64,000 bases of DNA from Arsukibacterium sp. MJ3 (GCF_000987765.1 NZ_LAHP01000002.1:248001-312000); one strand, 5' to 3'; positions 25,506-35,370 are shown, numbered from the stretch's first letter. Made by a program: numbers and translations. The notes: generated by a model not told the origin, from the letters alone.

Positions 25506-26966
25506 GTGGCTGCTTTAAGTGCGCTATATCCGCAACCATTATGGCAATGGTTTGAACAAATTTGTGCTATTCCGCACCCATCAAAACATGAACAAGCATT
25601 AAGCCAGCATATTCAGGGTTGGGCCAGGGATAAAGGCTTTAGTGTAGTTGAAGACAATGTTGGTAACCTGATTATTAAAAAGCCGGCCACAGCTGGTATG
25701 GAAAACCGTAAACCGGTGGTTATTCAGGCGCATTTAGATATGGTGCCACAAAAGAATGCCGACAAAGAGCACGACTTTACTAAAGACCCTATTGAAGCCT
25801 ATGTTGACGGTGACTGGGTAACCGCCAACGGCACTACGCTGGGTGCAGATAATGGCATTGGCATGGCCTCAGCACTGGCCGTTTTAGGCAGTACTGAGCT
25901 CAAGCATGGCCCGCTGGAAGTGTTGTTAACTATTGACGAAGAAGCAGGCATGACCGGTGCCTTTGGTTTAGCACCGGGTATGCTGGAAGCCGAAATATTA
26001 ATTAACACCGACTCTGAGCAAGAAGGTGAAATTTATATGGGTTGTGCCGGCGGGGTCGACGCCGAATTCAGCGTAGCCGTTAGCTGGCAGCCGGTACCTG
26101 CTAATTTCCAGGCAGTAAAGCTTAGCTTAAGCGGCTTAAAAGGTGGTCATTCCGGGGTAAATATTCATTTAGGCCGCGGTAACGCTAATAAACTGCTGGC
26201 CCGTTTTTTAGTGGCAGAGGCCACCGAGTTACAATTGCAACTAAGCGAGTTATCCGGTGGTTCATTGCGTAATGCTATTCCGCGGGAAGCGTCGGTAAGC
26301 CTTTGTTTACCCTCTGATAAGCTTGATTTGTTACAGCAGAAGTTGTTGAGTTTTCAGCAACTGCTTCAACAAGAACTGGCCATAATTGAACCGGCGATTA
26401 AGCTCAGCCTGAGCAACATCAGCTTGCCCGCCCAGGTGATGACAAGCGCCAGCCAACAAACGTTATTAAATTTGCTGCATAGCTGCCCGAATGGCGTAAT
26501 GCGCATGAGTGACGATGTGCCGGGAGTGACCGAAACCTCGCTTAATATGGGTGTTATCAGTACACAAGGCGATAAGGTGCAGGTGCTGTGTTTAATTCGC
26601 TCGTTAATTGATTCTGGCCGTGAACATGTCGAGACTATGTTAGCGTCGCTAGCGACACTGGCCGGGGCAGACGTCAGTTTCAGTGGTGCTTATCCTGGCT
26701 GGAAGCCTGATCCCAGCTCAGCAGTAATGAAAATTGTGAATGATACCTATCTGGATATTTATCAGAAACAGCCGGTGGTGATGGTGATTCATGCGGGTCT
26801 GGAATGCGGCTTATTTAAAAAGCCGTATCCCGAAATGGACATGGTGTCTATTGGCCCCACTATTCGTTATCCACACGGACCAGATGAAATGGTAAATATT
26901 AAAACCGTTGGGCAGTACTGGCAACTGTTGGTGGCTGTACTGGAGCGTATTCCACCTAAAAGCTGA
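25506..26966 (+). CDS. pepD: Aminoacyl-histidine dipeptidase PepD
   Basis: 486 residues from the GTG at 25506, with CAGGAG 6 bases upstream; this start gives the E. coli length (485), whereas an earlier in-frame GTG at 25476 has no such signal. It is an M20 family di-zinc peptidase: H76 and D78 (QAHLDMVPQK), D115 (GADNGIGM), E145-E146 (TIDEEAG), a following aspartate in NTDSEQEGE, and a C-terminal histidine in YPHGPDEMVN. It cleaves dipeptides such as Xaa-His in the cytoplasm. Confidence 0.94.
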   Translation: MAALSALYPQPLWQWFEQICAIPHPSKHEQALSQHIQGWARDKGFSVVEDNVGNLIIKKPATAGMENRKPVVIQAHLDMVPQKNADKEHDFTKDPIEAYVDGDWVTANGTTLGADNGIGMASALAVLGSTELKHGPLEVLLTIDEEAGMTGAFGLAPGMLEAEILINTDSEQEGEIYMGCAGGVDAEFSVAVSWQPVPANFQAVKLSLSGLKGGHSGVNIHLGRGNANKLLARFLVAEATELQLQLSELSGGSLRNAIPREASVSLCLPSDKLDLLQQKLLSFQQLLQQELAIIEPAIKLSLSNISLPAQVMTSASQQTLLNLLHSCPNGVMRMSDDVPGVTETSLNMGVISTQGDKVQVLCLIRSLIDSGREHVETMLASLATLAGADVSFSGAYPGWKPDPSSAVMKIVNDTYLDIYQKQPVVMVIHAGLECGLFKKPYPEMDMVSIGPTIRYPHGPDEMVNIKTVGQYWQLLVAVLERIPPKS

Positions 26967-26991
26967 ATATGCTAAGCATCTTTGCAATAAC

Positions 26992-27041
26992 CCCGTTTAT
27001 GGAACGGGTGAACCAGGTCATTTGCCAATAGGTAAATGGCC
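26992..27041. promoter_or_regulatory. Two inverted repeats between pepD and the alternative oxidase
   Basis: First, a perfect 6-bp stem CCCGTT (26992-26997) / AACGGG (27003-27008), 25 bases after pepD, possibly a weak terminator. Second, an 11-base imperfect inverted repeat (27016-27026 with 27031-27041, 9 of 11 positions pairing, 4-base spacer). The second lies about 70 bases before the oxidase start, where an operator would be expected. Neither matches the NsrR or FNR consensus I know. Confidence 0.35.
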
Positions 27042-27109
27042 ATAATCAGCCAGGGTTAAGCATAGCGCTGCCATCGTGGAAACCATTCTTTTTACTAAGG
27101 GAGCTACCG

Positions 27110-27781
27110 ATGTCTGCACCTGACAACAATACTAAAAACGTTAACGCCAGCAATAGCGCCAACAGTACCGATGATCCGTTAGCCTCACACCACACGCCTG
27201 CCAATATTTCTGATCGTATCGCTTTTCGCCTGACTAAAATGCTACGCTTTTGCGCCGATACCTTTTTTGCTAAACGCTATGGTCATCGGGCAGTTATTTT
27301 AGAGACGGTGGCTGGGGTGCCTGGAATGGTTGCCGGTATGTTGCGTCATATGCGTAGCTTACGCCGGTTGGAAGACGATAATGGCTGGATCCGCACTTTG
27401 CTCGATGAAGCGGAAAATGAGCGAATGCACCTAATGACCTTTATCGAAATTGCCAAACCAAATTGGTTTGAGCGGTTGCTGATTTTATTAGCTCAAGGTT
27501 TGTTTTTTAGTGGTTTTTTACTGCTATATATTATTTCGGCGAAAACAGCGCACCGTCTAGTTGGCTACTTCGAAGAAGAAGCCGTATACAGTTACAGCTG
27601 TTATCTGCAGGAAGTTGACAGCGGCGCCCTTGACAACATTCCGGCACCGCAAGTCGCTATCGATTACTGGCAGCTGCCGGCCGATGCCCGCCTGCGCGAC
27701 GTTATTATTGTTGTGCGGGCCGATGAAGCTGGCCATCGCGATGTCAATCACGATTTTGCTAATCAGTTGGCAAATAATTAG
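27110..27781 (+). CDS. aox: Alternative oxidase (cyanide-insensitive quinol oxidase)
   Basis: 223 residues. The full set of diiron ligands can be read: E65 in [11 protein letters not shown]104 and H107 in [10 protein letters not shown], the glutamates at 155-157 in FEEEAVYSY, and E206 with H209 in [11 protein letters not shown]. Two amphipathic/hydrophobic segments (about 66-82 and 123-143) bind the membrane as monotopic anchors. It oxidises ubiquinol and reduces O2 to water without pumping protons, bypassing cyanide- and NO-sensitive oxidases. Start has AAGGGAG 9 bases upstream. It is uncommon in gammaproteobacteria; in Vibrio it is induced by nitric oxide. Confidence 0.93.
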   Translation: MSAPDNNTKNVNASNSANSTDDPLASHHTPANISDRIAFRLTKMLRFCADTFFAKRYGHRAVILETVAGVPGMVAGMLRHMRSLRRLEDDNGWIRTLLDEAENERMHLMTFIEIAKPNWFERLLILLAQGLFFSGFLLLYIISAKTAHRLVGYFEEEAVYSYSCYLQEVDSGALDNIPAPQVAIDYWQLPADARLRDVIIVVRADEAGHRDVNHDFANQLANN

Positions 27782-27791
27782 CGCCAAGCCC

Positions 27792-28457
27792 CTAGGGTAG
27801 TGGCTTAAGCGACAGTGCGCTAAGGCTGCTGCGCAGCCGTTGCATAAACACAATATCCGGGTCATTCTTTTCAGTAAAATAGTTGGGGTTAGTCTCTTTC
27901 CACCAGTCGGTATCCCGAAACCTGTGGTACTCGCTGTGACCCAGCACATGCTCTATCGGATACTTGCCCGCTAAATAAGTAATCAGCTTGGTATTAGCGG
28001 CTAATTGCGCCTCGGTCATTGGTAGGCTATTGCCGTCAGCAATATTTTCAATACCAATGGCGGTGTAATTAAGGCCAATAGTATGGCGGGCCATGGTGGT
28101 TTCCGGCATTAACTGGTAAACGGTGCCGTCCCGGTCAATCACAAACTGGCTGGATACATTTAAATTACCACCGGCCCGAATGCCATCGCGCGCAGCGGGC
28201 AACTCCGGCGGGTTAAACGCGGCAAAGGTTTGCTCAAAAGTCGGAATAACTGTCCAGTGCACCACCACCATCTTTGGTTCAATAACAGGCTCGTCCTGCA
28301 CCATGCCATAGCGCTGTTGCATATACTGCAAGGTTAAAGCCTTACGCTTCTCATCAAAAATAATCGGCTTTTGAATAATCACTAAATCGTCAGGCATGCT
28401 GTCCCCAGCATATAAAGGCGAGATTAATCCCAGCAAACATAATAGTAGTTTTTTCAT
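27792..28457 (-). CDS. Exported N-acetylmuramoyl-L-alanine amidase (Amidase_2)
   Basis: 221 residues with a signal peptide (1-17, cut after YAG/A). The Amidase_2 fold is shown by VVHWT (zinc histidine H67), SQFVIDRDGTVYQLMP (about 111-126), ARHTIGLN (second histidine near 132) and a late GHSEYHRF block. It cleaves the amide bond between muramic acid and the stem peptide, here in the periplasm. It resembles AmiD more than cytoplasmic AmpD because of the leader, but lacks a lipobox. Convergent with the oxidase gene, 10 bases apart. Confidence 0.88.
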   Translation of the reverse strand: MKKLLLCLLGLISPLYAGDSMPDDLVIIQKPIIFDEKRKALTLQYMQQRYGMVQDEPVIEPKMVVVHWTVIPTFEQTFAAFNPPELPAARDGIRAGGNLNVSSQFVIDRDGTVYQLMPETTMARHTIGLNYTAIGIENIADGNSLPMTEAQLAANTKLITYLAGKYPIEHVLGHSEYHRFRDTDWWKETNPNYFTEKNDPDIVFMQRLRSSLSALSLKPLP

Positions 28458-28932
28458 TATAAATATTCCTTGTGACCATAATGCTCGGTGGAATTCGTGC
28501 TGAAGCGTTTATAACATGGAAATGCTGTCGCTGCTTATAAGACAAAAGAGTAATCATTTTAACTTTGTAAATATTACCGTGCCTAGTGGAAGATTTATCT
28601 TAGCCATCCCCACTTTCTGTCTATGGTCATTAAGGAGGCAGACAATTATTTGTCGAAAAATTAACCAGGGCCAGATAATCTGAACACAAACCTCAAGTTT
28701 CGAAAATTCAATCTTTATCTTATTTAACAGTATTTTAGATGGTTACGATGCTGCAAGGTAGCGCCTAGTTCTTCAGTGCCTAATGACCACGCTACTTTGA
28801 AGAAAGTTTTGCTCGCGTCATGTTAGGGTAGGGTACTAATTTTGCATAGTGATGGTAATTAACTGAAAAGCTGGTTTGTCGCCCATATCAGTTCACATAC
28901 GATTTTGCGATCGACATTTGTTGGAGGTGAAA
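28458..28932. other. Long AT-rich intergenic region before the sulfur operon
   Basis: 475 bases with no credible gene on either strand. It must hold the promoters for the amidase (leftward) and for the sulfur operon (rightward). A strong AAGGAGG at about 28633 is followed by only a short open stretch, so it is probably fortuitous. No clear BigR/SqrR operator was recognised. Confidence 0.5.
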
Positions 28933-29361
28933 ATGAATACATGGACTAGCACACCTTTTGAGCCCTGGACTGGCTTGGCAGGAGGCCTACTTATAGGCAT
29001 CGCTGTTGTGCTGCTGTTGTTATCTATCGGCCGTATTGCAGGCGTTTCGGGGATCGTCGCCGGGGCCATGACCAAGCGACATTTCGACCAGCATTGGCGT
29101 TTCGCATTTTTAGCCGGATTGCTCTTAGCGCCCATCCTTTATACGTTGTTTTCAGGCCCGTTCCCGGTGCAAATGCAGTTAAGCTCTTTATGGATGGGGG
29201 TGGCGGGTTTAATGGTTGGATTTGGCACGCGTCTCGGCAGCGGATGTACATCTGGTCACGGCGTAGCGGGAATAGCTCGTTTATCCCCCCGCTCAGTAGT
29301 CGCTACTTTGGTATTTTTCGGTGCGGCGGTATTAACTACCAATGCGATACGATATTTCTGA
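28933..29361 (+). CDS. YeeE/YedE half-size transporter, first half (PmpA-like)
   Basis: 142 residues from the ATG at 28933, which has TTGGAGG 6 bases upstream. Four hydrophobic helices and the motif GSGCTSGHG with C105 identify the YeeE/YedE (DUF395) family, whose cysteines pass thiosulfate or other sulfur species through the inner membrane. Half-size members work in pairs; the next gene is the partner. Together with the persulfide dioxygenase fusion downstream this is the usual persulfide/sulfite detoxification operon. Confidence 0.88.
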   Translation: MNTWTSTPFEPWTGLAGGLLIGIAVVLLLLSIGRIAGVSGIVAGAMTKRHFDQHWRFAFLAGLLLAPILYTLFSGPFPVQMQLSSLWMGVAGLMVGFGTRLGSGCTSGHGVAGIARLSPRSVVATLVFFGAAVLTTNAIRYF

Positions 29362-29383
29362 ATGTAAGCACAGGAGAACCCTT

Positions 29384-29815
29384 ATGAAAACACTTACAAT
29401 GTCGTTGTTATGTGGCTTTATATTCGGACTTGGTCTGATCGTATCGGGGATGAGCAATCCGGCACGGGTATTAAACTTTCTCGACTGGGGCCATCGCTGG
29501 GATGCAACACTAGCCCTGGTGATGGGCGGCGCAATCGCTGTGGCTTTGCCGGGGTTTTATTGGGTACGCAAACGCCACGCCCCTCTTTTTACAGACAAAT
29601 TCGATATTCCAGTAAATAGGACGATTGACGCAAAGTTAATTTTTGGTGCCAGTACTTTTGGTATCGGCTGGGGCATCGGGGGGTTTTGCCCCGGGCCAAG
29701 TATCGTAGCCGCGGCCACTCTGCAGCCAGATGTTTTGCTGTTTATCATCGCGATGTTAATTGGCATGTTGATTCAACACTGGTTCAGTGCAAGAGTTTTG
29801 GCTCCAGACGGCTGA
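29384..29815 (+). CDS. YeeE/YedE half-size transporter, second half (PmpB-like)
   Basis: 143 residues from the ATG at 29384 (CAGGAG 8 bases upstream), 22 bases after the first half. Four hydrophobic helices; the family motif is GGFCPGPS with C102. The proximal N-terminal block GLGLIVSGMSNPARVLNFLD is also typical. It should pair with the preceding protein to make a complete sulfur-compound channel. Confidence 0.9.
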   Translation: MKTLTMSLLCGFIFGLGLIVSGMSNPARVLNFLDWGHRWDATLALVMGGAIAVALPGFYWVRKRHAPLFTDKFDIPVNRTIDAKLIFGASTFGIGWGIGGFCPGPSIVAAATLQPDVLLFIIAMLIGMLIQHWFSARVLAPDG

Positions 29816-29857
29816 AATTAGATCCACCATACCAACCCTAACAAGGAGTCATTGGCA

Positions 29858-31222
29858 ATGAAACTTCAACGAATTGAAACGCCCGGTATTGCTCACTACG
29901 CATGGTTGCTGGCAGATGGTAGCGAAGCGATGTTGGTCGACCCTAGCCGTCATGTACAACCGTATCTGGATGCAGCGCGTGGTATGGGAGTCCGAATCAC
30001 CCATATAGTGGAAACCCATCGTCACGAAGATTTTGTCATGGGTTCGGCGTGGTTAGCTAAGCGTGCAGGCGCCAAGATATTTAACGGAAATTATGAAACT
30101 TTTGGTCATGGCGATGTCAGGTTAGAGGATGGCGATACCTTTCGGGTTGGCAAGCTATTAGTTCGTGCACTTCATACTCCCGGCCATACCCCAGAGAGTA
30201 CCTGTTACGCAGTTTATGAAGATGATAACGCTGAGGTTGCGTGGGCTATTTTTACTGGCGATACTTTATTTTTCGGTGACACTGGCCGTTCAGATTTGCC
30301 GGATGATGATAAATCTGTAGAAAATGCGGGTCATATTTATGATTCAGTACATAATAAACTAGCTGGTCTGGGCGATACCGCATTGATACTTCCTGCACAC
30401 GGTTCAGGCTCAGTATGTGGCAGCGGAATGGCTAAACGTCCGTGGTCAACCCTTGGAGACGAGAAAACCTATAACGACGTATTTACGCTTTCGCGGCAGG
30501 ATTTTGCTGAAAAGAAAGGCGGAGAACGCATTCCAAGACCCCCTTATTTTCGGCAGATGGAAAAGATTAATTTAAAAGGTGGTGTTGCCCCCAAGCTTAG
30601 AAACGGTGATGCAGGCTTACTTAACGTGGACGACTTTGCCAAAAGCGCTGAAAACGAGCGTATTTACGATACGCGCTTGCCAGAGGCTTATGCAGGTAGC
30701 CACATACCGGACAGTTACAGTATATGGCATGGTGGGTTACCCGTATTCGGTGGATGGTTCGCCGATGCCGATAATATTATCTATTTAGTGACGGATAGAG
30801 ATGAAGATGTTGACTCCGCTGTACGTTATTTAAGTAATATTGGTTTGGATAACGTGCGAGGTGCATTGTCCGGTGGATTTGAAACCTGGCGAGATGCTGG
30901 GCGAGAACTACAGCAAAGTGGCGTGATTTCCCCATCGGCATTAAAGGGTATGGATGAAAAGCCTCAGGTGCTAGATGTTCGTGAGATTGATGAATTTGAC
31001 AGTGGTCACATACCCAACGCGATACATTGTTACGTTGGATACTTGCCCAATCAACTTAGCGAGCTACCCCTAGATAAAACGCGGCCAGTGGTCGTTACCT
31101 GCGGGGTGGGTCATAGAGCTGGCGTGGGTGTAAGCATTTTATTAAGAGCGGGCTTTCAGGATGTGCGGAATCTGTTGGGCGGTATGAAAGCCTGGAAAGC
31201 GCTCGGTTTTGCTGTGGAGTAA
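29858..31222 (+). CDS. Persulfide dioxygenase-like MBL domain fused to two rhodanese domains
   Basis: 454 residues from the ATG at 29858 (AAGGAG 11 bases upstream). Residues 1-240 are a metallo-beta-lactamase fold of the ETHE1 type: H54 and H56 with D58 (THRHEDF), H110 (TPGHTPES) and D135 (TGDTLFF); the position after D58 is F instead of the common H, which is not an iron ligand in ETHE1. Residues about 255-350 are a first rhodanese domain without the catalytic cysteine (the loop reads VTDRDED). Residues about 365-454 are a second one with C415 in TCGVGHR. It would oxidise persulfides to sulfite and pass sulfur to an acceptor. Confidence 0.88.
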   Translation: MKLQRIETPGIAHYAWLLADGSEAMLVDPSRHVQPYLDAARGMGVRITHIVETHRHEDFVMGSAWLAKRAGAKIFNGNYETFGHGDVRLEDGDTFRVGKLLVRALHTPGHTPESTCYAVYEDDNAEVAWAIFTGDTLFFGDTGRSDLPDDDKSVENAGHIYDSVHNKLAGLGDTALILPAHGSGSVCGSGMAKRPWSTLGDEKTYNDVFTLSRQDFAEKKGGERIPRPPYFRQMEKINLKGGVAPKLRNGDAGLLNVDDFAKSAENERIYDTRLPEAYAGSHIPDSYSIWHGGLPVFGGWFADADNIIYLVTDRDEDVDSAVRYLSNIGLDNVRGALSGGFETWRDAGRELQQSGVISPSALKGMDEKPQVLDVREIDEFDSGHIPNAIHCYVGYLPNQLSELPLDKTRPVVVTCGVGHRAGVGVSILLRAGFQDVRNLLGGMKAWKALGFAVE

Positions 31223-31270
31223 ACAGGCTGGTCCGGAAAAGCGTACTGTTTAAGTAAAAGCAGCTTGAAA

Positions 31271-31347
31271 TGGTGGCCCCAGCTGGACTCGAACCAGCGA
31301 CCGATCGATTATGAGTCGAGCGCTCTAACCAACTGAGCTATGGGGCC
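31271..31347 (-). tRNA. tRNA with CAU anticodon, probably tRNA-Ile2 (lysidine-modified)
   Basis: 77 bases including the encoded CCA. Acceptor stem GGCCCCA/TGGGGCC, D-arm GCTC/GAGC, anticodon loop CTCATAA (anticodon CAU), T-arm GCTGG/CCAGC are clear; pair 27-43 is a mismatch. The GGCCCC acceptor and the GGTCGCTGG junction match E. coli ileX, and ileX also lies near rpoD there, so an isoleucine AUA-decoding tRNA is more likely than elongator methionine. Confidence 0.85.
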
Positions 31348-31492
31348 ATGTGAAACTTTTAACGTGTGCTATTCGCTGTTTTATAACCATAAGGTGTAAA
31401 CAGCGGCGTGCAGTATAAGAAGTTTTAGCGGCTTTGTCATCTTGCTTATCGGTATCAGTAGGGTTAACTGCCTAATTTTTAGCCGTTAAAAC

Positions 31493-31518
31493 AAAAAAGG
31501 CACCTTGCGGTGCCTTTT
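31493..31518 (-). terminator. Rho-independent terminator of rpoD
   Basis: On the minus strand: GGCACC-GCAA-GGTGCC (31499-31514) followed by TTTTTTG (31498-31492). It lies 23 bases after the rpoD stop. A T-run on the other side (31515-31518) is too short to make it strongly bidirectional. Confidence 0.9.
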
Positions 31519-31540
31519 GCTAATACGTTTAGCGAGTGGT

Positions 31541-33382
31541 TTACTCGTCTAGGAAGCTTTTTAATACTTCAGAACGCGAAGGGTGACGCAGTTTACGCAG
31601 CGCCTTAGCTTCAATTTGGCGGATCCGCTCGCGGGTTACGTCAAATTGCTTGCCTACCTCTTCCAGCGTATGGTCGGTATTCATATCAATACCAAAGCGC
31701 ATGCGCAGTACTTTAGCTTCGCGAGCTGTTAAGCCAGCCAGCACTTCGTTAGTGGCATTTTTCAGGCTTTCCATGGTGGCCGAGTCAAGTGGTGATTCAC
31801 CACCGGCATCTTCAATAAAGTCACCCAGGTGCGAGTCTTCATCATCGCCAATCGGAGTTTCCATAGAAATAGGCTCTTTGGCAATTTTTAACACTTTGCG
31901 AATTTTGTCTTCTGGCATTTGCATGCGCTCAGACAATTCTTCAGGTGTTGGCTCGCGTCCCATTTCTTGCAGCATCTGCCGCGAAATACGGTTTAGCTTG
32001 TTAATGGTTTCAATCATGTGCACCGGAATTCGAATAGTGCGGGCCTGATCGGCAATGGACCGGGTAATAGCTTGACGGATCCACCAGGTAGCATAAGTTG
32101 AAAACTTATAACCACGGCGATATTCAAATTTATCAACCGCTTTCATCAGGCCGATATTGCCTTCCTGAATTAGGTCGAGGAATTGTAAACCGCGATTGGT
32201 ATACTTTTTGGCGATAGAGATAACTAAGCGTAGGTTAGCCTCAACCATTTCTTTTTTAGCGCGACGTGCCTTAGCTTCACCTATCGACATACGACGGTTA
32301 ATATCTTTAATTTTAGAGATACTTAAACCGGTCTCTTCTTCTACTTTTTTCAGTTTTTCAACACTGCGAACGAGATCGTCACGCATTTCCTGCAAGCGTG
32401 CGGCATAGCCTTTGCCGGCTTTTATTTCGGCGTCGATCCAGGCGAATGAGGTTTCGTTGCCGGTAAACGCTTTAACAAAGGTTTTCTTCGGCATTTTTGC
32501 GTATTCAACGCAATGCTTCATTAGCAGTCGTTCTTGTATCCGTACCCGGTCCATCATTTCGCGCATGTTTTTAACCAGGCGATCGAATTGCTTTGGAACC
32601 AGCCGGAAGCAGCGGAATACTTCACTTAGTTTTTCAATTTCAGCTTTGGTCGTCGCGTGCTCGCGGCCATTTTTCTCGATAGAATGGCGGGTAACATCGT
32701 ATTGAGTACGCAATTCACCAAATTTAATACGCGCTTCTTCCGGATCCGGGCCGGTATCAACCTCCTCACTGTCAGAATCGTCGTCATCATCGTTGTCGTC
32801 ACTGTCGTCGTCCTGCTTATCGGCAGGAACGTCAGAACCAATGTGACTGGCAATAACCGGTGCTTCGTCAATTTCGTTCGGATCAATAAAAGCCGATACA
32901 ATATCGCTTAAGCGAATTTCTTCGGCTTCAAATTTGTCCCATTGCTCGAGCAAATAGGTAATGGCTTCCGGATACTCGGCAACCGAGGTTTGAACCTGGT
33001 TAATGCCTTCTTCAATCCGTTTGGCAATGACTATTTCGCCTTCACGGGTTAATAGCTCGACGGTACCCATTTCACGCATGTACATTCGAACCGGATCGGT
33101 GGTGCGACCCAGTTCTTTATCGACACTAACCAGCGCCTGAGCGGCTTCTTCGGCAGCGTCTTCATCTGTAGATGCGTCAGACATTATCAGATCATCGGCG
33201 TCAGGGGCGCTTTCAAACACCTGAATACCCATATCGTTGATCATTCGAATGATATCTTCGATTTGATCAGAGTCGATAATGTCTTGTGGAAGGTGATCGT
33301 TAACTTCGGCAAAAGTAAGATAACCTTGCTCTTTACCTTTAATGATCAGGAGTTTTAACTGCGACTGAGGACTTTGCTCCAT
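31541..33382 (-). CDS. rpoD: RNA polymerase sigma-70 factor RpoD
   Basis: 613 residues (E. coli 613). Region 1.1 covers about 1-80, region 1.2 about 95-130, then a non-conserved region with a highly acidic run (about 188-208) rich in aspartate. Region 2 (about 380-450) contains the -10 recognition block [16 protein letters not shown]; region 4 (about 560-605) has the helix-turn-helix [14 protein letters not shown]. It directs core polymerase to housekeeping promoters. It ends the rpsU-dnaG-rpoD macromolecular-synthesis operon, 86 bases after dnaG. Confidence 0.98.
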   Translation of the reverse strand: MEQSPQSQLKLLIIKGKEQGYLTFAEVNDHLPQDIIDSDQIEDIIRMINDMGIQVFESAPDADDLIMSDASTDEDAAEEAAQALVSVDKELGRTTDPVRMYMREMGTVELLTREGEIVIAKRIEEGINQVQTSVAEYPEAITYLLEQWDKFEAEEIRLSDIVSAFIDPNEIDEAPVIASHIGSDVPADKQDDDSDDNDDDDDSDSEEVDTGPDPEEARIKFGELRTQYDVTRHSIEKNGREHATTKAEIEKLSEVFRCFRLVPKQFDRLVKNMREMMDRVRIQERLLMKHCVEYAKMPKKTFVKAFTGNETSFAWIDAEIKAGKGYAARLQEMRDDLVRSVEKLKKVEEETGLSISKIKDINRRMSIGEAKARRAKKEMVEANLRLVISIAKKYTNRGLQFLDLIQEGNIGLMKAVDKFEYRRGYKFSTYATWWIRQAITRSIADQARTIRIPVHMIETINKLNRISRQMLQEMGREPTPEELSERMQMPEDKIRKVLKIAKEPISMETPIGDDEDSHLGDFIEDAGGESPLDSATMESLKNATNEVLAGLTAREAKVLRMRFGIDMNTDHTLEEVGKQFDVTRERIRQIEAKALRKLRHPSRSEVLKSFLDE

Positions 33383-33468
33383 AGAGACTTATCTTCCACC
33401 AATATTGATTAATATATAAATGCGAACTAGCGATTATAACAAACCGAAGCTTTTCTAGCCAGTCGGAG

Positions 33469-35226
33469 TTAGCGTGCTGGTCGCGGTTTTTTGCTTTTCA
33501 GTGCTTTTAGCAACAGCACATACTCATGTTGCTCGGCCTGGCTTAGCTGTTTTAGCTTATCTTTGCGTTCTAATGCTTCCAGTCGTTGTTGCAGGTACTG
33601 GTCTTCGATAGAGTCGAAGGTGTCCATAAACTCGGCTGATAGTTGTTCGGGTGCTATTTGGTGCTGCCACGCTGCTAGTTTCAAAAGGATGGCATGCTCT
33701 GGCAGATCCCGCCAGTATTCCAGTAACTGCGCAGTGGTTAACTGCGGTTTATCTAGTAAATGCTGCTGTACGGCCAGTAGCAATGTAATGCCAGGAATGT
33801 CGGCACTGGCCAGTTCAGGCGTAAAAGGCATAACATTGACCAGTTCTGGTGTTTGCAATAATAATGCAATTGCTCGGCGCATAGGCGTCATTTTAATACT
33901 GGCTGGCGCTAGCCGGGCAGGTGAGCGATTGCTTAACGGCTTTAAGCGCTCACTGGCACGACCTAACAAATTATTCAGTTTTTGCTGTAATGTTTCTTGA
34001 TAAAAACTGCTGGGTATTTGTTTAATCAGTTCGCTGCCTTTAGCCATTAACGCCGATTTACCGCCATCGCTGTTAACATCAAATTCTTGCAATAAATGTT
34101 CAAATAAATATTGGCTTAACGGCAACGCTTGCTCTAAGCGGGCCATAAAAGCCGTTTTGCCTTCTTTTTGTACTAAAGAATCAGGATCTTCGCCATCAGG
34201 TAAAAATACAAAGTTTAGCTCTACCCCGTCTTTTAATTGCGGCAAGGCGTTTTGTAAGGCCCGCCAGGCAGCATCACGGCCAGCCCGGTCACCATCGTAA
34301 CAGCAAATAACTTTAGGGCTGTAACGAAACAACGTATGCATTTGATCTGAGGTCGTGGCCGTACCAAGGCAGGCTACCGCAAAGCGAATATCGTGCTCGG
34401 CCAGCGCGACGACATCCATATAACCTTCAACAACTAATAATTGTTTCAGATGGCCAGGTTGCTGGCGTACTTGATACAGGCCATATAGTTCGCGGCCTTT
34501 ATGAAACAGCCTGGTTTCTGGCGAGTTCAGATATTTTGGCTGGCCATCATTTAATATACGACCACCAAAAGCAATGATGCGGCCGCGTTTGTCGTGAATA
34601 GGAAACATCAGCCGGTCGCGGAAAAAGTCGTATTCGCGGCCATTGTCGTTACGATTAACCAGTTTAAGCTCAATTAACTGTTCGCGTAACGTTTTTGGCT
34701 TGCCGGCGCTAAGCTGTTTTAACACGCCATCCCAGCCGTCCGGGGCATAGCCTAGCTGAAAATCACTGATGGTTTGCGCCGACAACCCCCTTTTATGCAA
34801 ATACTGTTGCACCGTTGGGCCATTAGCATGTTGTTGCAATTGCTGCTGATAAAACTCTGCAGCTTGTTGCATCAGTGTGTAGTCATCGGCCTGAGCAGTA
34901 GGCCGGGCAGGGCCTTTGCCTTGCTCGCGCGGGACTTCCATGTGCAATTGTTTTGCCAGTTCTTCAATGGCCTCAACAAATTCCAGTTGCTCAAACTCCA
35001 TCATAAAACTAATGGCATTGCCATGGGCGCCACAGCCAAAACAGTGGTAAAACTGCTTATCCGGGCTCACCGTAAAAGATGGGCTTTTTTCGTTATGGAA
35101 CGGGCAACAGGCAGAGTAGTTTTTACTACCTGCTTTTTTAAGCGGTACACGTTGGTCTATCAGATCGACGATATCTGTTCTAGCGAGCAGATCATCAATA
35201 AACTGACGAGGTATTTGTCCTGCCAC
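33469..35226 (-). CDS. dnaG: DNA primase DnaG
   Basis: 585 residues (E. coli 581). N-terminal CHC2 zinc domain with C41, H44, C62 and C65; a TOPRIM catalytic domain with VVEGYMD and CCYDGDRAGRDAA (about 260-320); and a C-terminal DnaB-binding helical domain (about 435-585). It lays RNA primers at the replication fork. It is the middle gene of the rpsU-dnaG-rpoD operon, 144 bases after rpsU. Confidence 0.97.
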   Translation of the reverse strand: MAGQIPRQFIDDLLARTDIVDLIDQRVPLKKAGSKNYSACCPFHNEKSPSFTVSPDKQFYHCFGCGAHGNAISFMMEFEQLEFVEAIEELAKQLHMEVPREQGKGPARPTAQADDYTLMQQAAEFYQQQLQQHANGPTVQQYLHKRGLSAQTISDFQLGYAPDGWDGVLKQLSAGKPKTLREQLIELKLVNRNDNGREYDFFRDRLMFPIHDKRGRIIAFGGRILNDGQPKYLNSPETRLFHKGRELYGLYQVRQQPGHLKQLLVVEGYMDVVALAEHDIRFAVACLGTATTSDQMHTLFRYSPKVICCYDGDRAGRDAAWRALQNALPQLKDGVELNFVFLPDGEDPDSLVQKEGKTAFMARLEQALPLSQYLFEHLLQEFDVNSDGGKSALMAKGSELIKQIPSSFYQETLQQKLNNLLGRASERLKPLSNRSPARLAPASIKMTPMRRAIALLLQTPELVNVMPFTPELASADIPGITLLLAVQQHLLDKPQLTTAQLLEYWRDLPEHAILLKLAAWQHQIAPEQLSAEFMDTFDSIEDQYLQQRLEALERKDKLKQLSQAEQHEYVLLLKALKSKKPRPAR

Positions 35227-35370
35227 TGCTGTCCTTTATATGGTTTCCAGAAAAAGACAAACCGCGCTCAAAGAACACGGTGTGCAGATATCGGCCTGAC
35301 GCCTGATTGCGAACCTGCTTGATAGTGCCGCTATTGTGCGGTTAAGCAGGTTAACGCCGGTAGACTGTAA

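Noticed and set aside
28633-28690. Strong AAGGAGG followed by an open stretch in the long intergenic region
   Set aside because: The open stretch is very short and lacks a suitably placed start codon; probably fortuitous.
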